NCBI GenBank assembly: GCA_010015655.1
Contig: ML976698.1
Span: 1-56,988, forward strand
Direction: 5' to 3'
DNA length: 56,988 nt
From: Bimuria novae-zelandiae CBS 107.79
Lineage: Eukaryota; Ascomycota; Dothideomycetes; Pleosporales; Didymosphaeriaceae
The position numbers were made by a program, and so were the translations under genes. The notes beneath the pieces are model-generated. The model did not search any database, had not been told where the DNA came from, and saw nothing but the letters and a program-made list of their open reading frames with translations. Of this stretch, positions 53,089-56,988 are shown in pieces. Numbering within the stretch: the first letter of the stretch is position 1; every line of letters begins with the position of its first letter.

Positions 53089-55554
53089 TTACTGGGCACC
53101 AACTTCTTCCTCGGCCCACCCAGGGAGACCGCCATCACCCTGAATGGCGAGACCGTAGCCGCCGTTTCCGCTGCCGAAGCCACCGATTCCGGAGCTGAGG
53201 CTGCCGAAGGAGTTCTGCTGAGGAGCCTGAGAGGACTGCGCAGGCTGGTTGAAGGGTCCCTGAGTGAAGACGGGCAAGCTGACCGCCCGTGAATGTTGGG
53301 CACCCCTGTTCAAGTTTGAAGGAGCCAAAAGACCACCAACGGTCGTCGCACCAGACTGACTTGAGGTTCCATTGATGAGGCTGAAGCTTGAGGTGCTCTG
53401 ATGACCGGCGTGCGACGTGTGCGGCGCAGGTGACGGGTTTAGGTCAGCACTGTAAAAAGCTGATTGCGGAGAGGGGTATCCTTGCTGCTGTTGCTGCTGG
53501 GACTGTTGCTGTTGCTGAAGGCTGACTTCAACCTGTTGTTGCTGCTGATTCTGTTGAGCTTGGAGATACATCATCAAAGGATTGTTGACGCCCGTGTTTA
53601 AGATGGTGGAGGGCGTAGGCGCCTGGACACTAGGGAACTGTCCGTTGGTGCTCCCACCTGAGACAGGTGCAGCTGATCCAGTTGGAGATACGGACGGGCC
53701 CGCGCTGCGGTTGGGATGAAGACCGCTTGTAGGCGAAGGCGACTGAATTCCATCGCTTCCAGGGTGCTGAGGGTGGCCCTGTTGGTTGTTCATCTGGCGA
53801 GGCGGGTTGCCACAGCGGTCCTTGCCGAAGTTGACCTTGAACCGCTTGTACTCTTCACGCCCTCGTACAGCCTCGATAGCCTTGATGGCGTTGGCAATGT
53901 TGGTGAAGTTGACGAACGCACAGCTCTTCTCGCGCAGGGTATTGACCAACTCAATCTCACCGTACTCGGAGAAGTCCTGTCTCAGGCGCTCCTCAGTCCA
54001 CGACTCATCCAGGTTGCCGATATAAACGTTGCGCGAGGCGCCACCGCTAACGGCAAGGGCAATGGCGGGAGGAAGGGCACCGGAGTGCTTACCCCATCCG
54101 ATCTTGAGACGGCGGTTGTGAATCATTAAACCCTGGAGGTTGCTCAGAGCGTAGAATGACGCAGCCGAGGTGGGGTCGATGAAAGTCACGAAGCAGATGT
54201 GCTTATCCGGGATGTAGCGGATGTGGTGGAGCAAACCACCACGGACAACATTACAGATCTCCTCAATGGTAGTTTCGGGATGAATGTTGCCCAAGTAAAC
54301 AGTTCGGTTGCCGAGGTTGTTCACGCCTCCGGCGGAAGTCGCGACCGCCGCAGCTGCAACCGACTGTTGGGCAAGAGCGCTGGAGATCATGTCACGGTCT
54401 GCACCGTTCAGAACATGAGCATATCCAGGAGCGATACCCAGATACTGGGCGGCATTCTGCTGCTGCGTCTTCGAGACGTATGCGCATCGGTCCTTGCCGT
54501 AGTATACACGCCTAGGAGCCTGCCATTTGGGCTCCTGAGGAAGCTGGGCAACTGCCTTGATGGCATTGCCGATAGACAAAAAGTGAACGAAGCCAATAGC
54601 CTTCTCGCGAACAATCTTGACCGTGTCAATGGGGCCGAATTTGCTAAGATCCTCACGCAGCTCTTCCTCCGTCACGTCTTCGGACAGGTTACCCAAGTAG
54701 ACGTTGCGGGAGGCACCGGACTGCTGCACAGCAAGGGCGACCGAAGTCGGCACCTGCGACGGCTTGCCCCATCCGATCTTGATATCCTGTCCACGGATTG
54801 ACAACTTTTTCAAGATTGCGTCAGAGTGGAAGTGGGTCGCAGAGCTGCTGTCAAGGAAGGAGATGAAGGCACAGTTCTTGTCCGGAAGAAGCCTCACGGA
54901 CTCAATCTGGCCACTCCTCACGTGGCCAAGGATCTCTTCAGCTGACGTCTCTGGCGGGATGTTGCCCAAGTAGACTGTTCGGCTCGTTCCAGAGACCAAA
55001 CCCGGGGCGATGGGAAGAGAGGATCCAAGACCGCCGAGACCCTGCTGTCCATAGCCGGGGAAGCCACCGGTGGGCGACTGGGGACCGGGGAAGAATCCGC
55101 TCGTTGGCGAGACAAGGCTTTGGTACAGACCCGGCGAAAGCGGCTGCTGCATCTGCGGGCTGCCCATCTGGCCCTGCTGGTTATGCTGCTGTTGCATCTG
55201 GTTCTGGCCTGCAAAATTTGCAAAGCTCTGGAATTGGGGTGAGGTGAAAGCGTTCGGGGAACCAGGTTGGAAGGGGCTTCCGAGAAGGAGCTGAGAGGGC
55301 AGGAGCGGCGTGAAGTTCATGTCGAAGGCTGTTCCAGGCGTCTGCAGCTCGGCGTGTTGGCCGCCCGGAGCGAGCCTACCTGTGTTGATGCTAGGAATGT
55401 TGGACCTCTCGGGATGCCTGTCGGCATAGCCGGGCTGGTTCGTGTGGAAGGCGCCGTGCGAGAAGCCCGTGTTTCCTCCATTCATCTGCTTCTGAAAGCT
55501 CTGCTGGAGACGGGGGCCGCTCGGCGCGTTCGGGGCGCCGTCGTGGTGCTGCAT
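53089..55554 (-). CDS. Four-RRM RNA-binding protein of the MRN1/Nrd1 type
   Basis: A single frame of 821 codons from the ATG at 55554. RRMs lie at about residues 191-266 (SRTVYLGNIPPETSAEEILG), 281-353 (SRNVYLGNLSEDVTEEELRE), 416-489 (NRTVYLGNIHPETTIEEICN) and 506-579 (SRNVYIGNLDESWTEERLRQ). The first two and last two form similar modules, each with an IGWGK linker and a YYGKDRC or NFGKDRC end. Both tails are Gln/Pro/Ser-rich with poly-Gln runs, as in RNP-granule proteins. Yeast Mrn1 and fission-yeast Nrd1 bind mRNAs that control cell wall and differentiation. Directly upstream of the ATG the frame stays open and reads SQNARDNFVLPPHLLG, preceded by CTATCCCAG, so an upstream exon may supply the real start. 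Confidence 0.88.
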   Translation of the reverse strand: MQHHDGAPNAPSGPRLQQSFQKQMNGGNTGFSHGAFHTNQPGYADRHPERSNIPSINTGRLAPGGQHAELQTPGTAFDMNFTPLLPSQLLLGSPFQPGSPNAFTSPQFQSFANFAGQNQMQQQHNQQGQMGSPQMQQPLSPGLYQSLVSPTSGFFPGPQSPTGGFPGYGQQGLGGLGSSLPIAPGLVSGTSRTVYLGNIPPETSAEEILGHVRSGQIESVRLLPDKNCAFISFLDSSSATHFHSDAILKKLSIRGQDIKIGWGKPSQVPTSVALAVQQSGASRNVYLGNLSEDVTEEELREDLSKFGPIDTVKIVREKAIGFVHFLSIGNAIKAVAQLPQEPKWQAPRRVYYGKDRCAYVSKTQQQNAAQYLGIAPGYAHVLNGADRDMISSALAQQSVAAAAVATSAGGVNNLGNRTVYLGNIHPETTIEEICNVVRGGLLHHIRYIPDKHICFVTFIDPTSAASFYALSNLQGLMIHNRRLKIGWGKHSGALPPAIALAVSGGASRNVYIGNLDESWTEERLRQDFSEYGEIELVNTLREKSCAFVNFTNIANAIKAIEAVRGREEYKRFKVNFGKDRCGNPPRQMNNQQGHPQHPGSDGIQSPSPTSGLHPNRSAGPSVSPTGSAAPVSGGSTNGQFPSVQAPTPSTILNTGVNNPLMMYLQAQQNQQQQQVEVSLQQQQQSQQQQQQGYPSPQSAFYSADLNPSPAPHTSHAGHQSTSSFSLINGTSSQSGATTVGGLLAPSNLNRGAQHSRAVSLPVFTQGPFNQPAQSSQAPQQNSFGSLSSGIGGFGSGNGGYGLAIQGDGGLPGWAEEEVGAQ

Positions 55555-56988
55555 TCCGAGCAGGTGGGGAGGCAGGACGAAGTTGTCCCGCGCGTTCTGG
55601 GATAGGACAGCCGTGGCGACGGTGTATTACTGCGTCCGGAGCTGTGAGAGTCCCGGACTGAGAAGTATGTAAGGTAGAAGATATACGTGCAACTGTGCAG
55701 GTCGGTCGCAGCGAGCGAACAAGACGAATGGTATTATATCTCGTAGAGATAAAGCTGAGACGGTCAGTAACGGCGGGAGCGCAGCGGGCGTCGATGGACT
55801 CACGGAGCAACTTAATGGCAAATCCGGCACGTAATACAAGGTAGAAGGCACCAAACGGAAGATGAAAGGAGCACAGCTGGCGGGTCGGCGGTCAATCGAC
55901 TTGGCTGACGCTTCAAAATGCAAGCTGGTGTCGGCCTGTGCAACTACTAAAACAAGCCCTGGAGGTGATGGCAGAGCCGCAGCAGGTCCCCGAGGGTCGC
56001 AGGAGGGCCAAATTACAGAGGGGAGCTGTGGGTGGCGGGCGACGGGCCTGTCGGGGGTTCTGTTTGGAATGATGCGAACGGGTCAAAGAACGACACCACA
56101 ATAATAATGAAGACGCAAGGAGGGGAGGTTTGTCCGGGCCCTCGATGCTGAAGAGAAGGAGAGGTAATGAGTGGATGGGAGCGAAGAAGCAGGCTGGAGC
56201 TGGAAGTGGACGAGCCCTGGAGAAAAGCGCAGCAGGAGGAGCCCCGGCCAGAGACAGGAGGTGCGCACCGAAATGAAATGAGGCAGACCCAACGGGCCTA
56301 GCGTGCCTGCTTTATTAAACGCGCGAGCCACGGCCAACGCCCACGCCTGTCGTAAACACTGGTGCGCCACAAGAACAGTACGTACATATGCAGTCCAACG
56401 GCGCGCCGTGTCACTTGACCTACATTCAGCGGCCGGGTAATTGCAGCAGCGCAGGGCTGCAGGCCGATCGCCGGCCTCCATGGCTGCCATCAGATGCAGC
56501 TTCTTGTAGAGCCTACGTCGCTGTGTACCTTGGACGCTAGGCAAGCCATCAAAATACCCTGGGGTATGTTTGATTCGAATCCCGTCGATAGTCTGTCTGC
56601 GTTCGCAGGCCCAGATTGTCGCGTTTGCGGTGCCGATTCAGAATCAGGGGCAGAGCCGCACAATGTACCAAGCTGTTTCAGGCGCTCCTCACATGGCAAA
56701 GCGGCTCGTACGCGGTCTCTCGCGTAAAGCTGAAAGCTGGCTATACAATACTGCAGTAGCAAACAGAGTTTAGACTTTATATTATCTATCCTAGGGGTAG
56801 TTGTCATCTTTTCCTCTTTAAATCTGGCCCTTACGGCCTATTCTACCTTTACGCGAGAGGCGATGTCCCTCAAAGCTTCTTAGTCAGCACATTCAATAAC
56901 GTGTCGGATCAGTAACCTGCGCGGATCAGTAACCTGCGCACCCCACCAAATCGACGCAGCTTCCTACACAATAGCTCAACAACGTGAT
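55555..56988. other. Upstream region of the MRN1-like gene and window end
   Basis: 1.4 kb with no firm gene. It may contain a 5' exon of the MRN1-like gene. A tRNA-like TTCGAATCC at about 56573 lacks the paired stem and is not a tRNA. A 17-bp tandem duplication lies near the end. Confidence 0.4.
56905..56938 (+). repeat. 17-bp perfect tandem duplication
   Basis: CGGATCAGTAACCTGCG occurs twice in a row at 56905-56921 and 56922-56938. Confidence 0.9.

Noticed and set aside
56560..56600. tRNA-like TTCGAATCC
   Set aside because: The flanking bases cannot form a T-arm stem, and no D-arm, anticodon arm or acceptor stem is present.

Overview
The window looks like a scaffold piece from a filamentous ascomycete (Pezizomycotina, most likely Dothideomycetes). 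Genes are spaced and on both strands. Most have short GT-AG introns of about 47-95 nt. Conserved genes encode typical ascomycete proteins, and repeat DNA carries C-to-T/G-to-A decay like that left by repeat-induced point mutation (RIP). The class-level assignment is inference. Gene structures were joined by hand from splice signals, frame continuity and remembered family sequences; no alignment was run. A run of 86 N at 41001-41086 is an assembly gap.

Layout. 1-2.9 kb is decayed: a frameshifted HExxH secreted protein resembling conidiation protein con-13, a 137-bp inverted-repeat element and an AT-rich island. 2.9-4.4 kb holds a fungal rhodopsin-domain membrane protein. 6.4-24.3 kb is a conserved core: an ECL1-family zinc protein, the eEF2 lysine methyltransferase EFM3, ribosomal protein eS24, SWR1 subunit VPS72/SWC2, a JSN1-type RRM+PUF RNA-binding protein, mRNA guanylyltransferase CEG1 and the cytochrome bc1 assembly factor CBP3. 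24.3-34.4 kb is accessory: a hairpin-rich direct repeat, an orphan gene, two inverted paralogous small secreted proteins, and two tandem HExxH proteins with frame problems, one followed in frame by a repeat-rich reading frame. 34.7-44.2 kb returns to conserved genes: two membrane proteins, a secreted protein, a BAR-SH3 protein and a DUF2439 (ZGRF1/Dbl2-type) protein. 44.2-52.5 kb is accessory again: a complete but RIP-mutated pogo/Fot1-type transposon with 50-bp terminal repeats, a DUF1772 gene, an HD-domain gene and a tandem pair of small orphan paralogs. 53-55.5 kb holds an MRN1/Nrd1-type four-RRM protein.

How the genes relate. The core genes mostly serve RNA and translation (CEG1, JSN1-like, MRN1-like, eS24, EFM3) but form no operon-like unit. 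EFM3/eS24 and BAR-SH3/DUF2439 are divergent pairs sharing short intergenic regions. The accessory blocks contain three separate pairs of diverged paralogs, several with frameshifts, in-frame stops or changed introns. I do not claim a new molecular system. The most unusual items are the HExxH pair with its downstream LSKLFKNF repeats, an inverted repeat that coincides with a candidate intron, the secreted pair with different intron and cysteine content, and a transposase with many stops but no net frame change over 619 codons.
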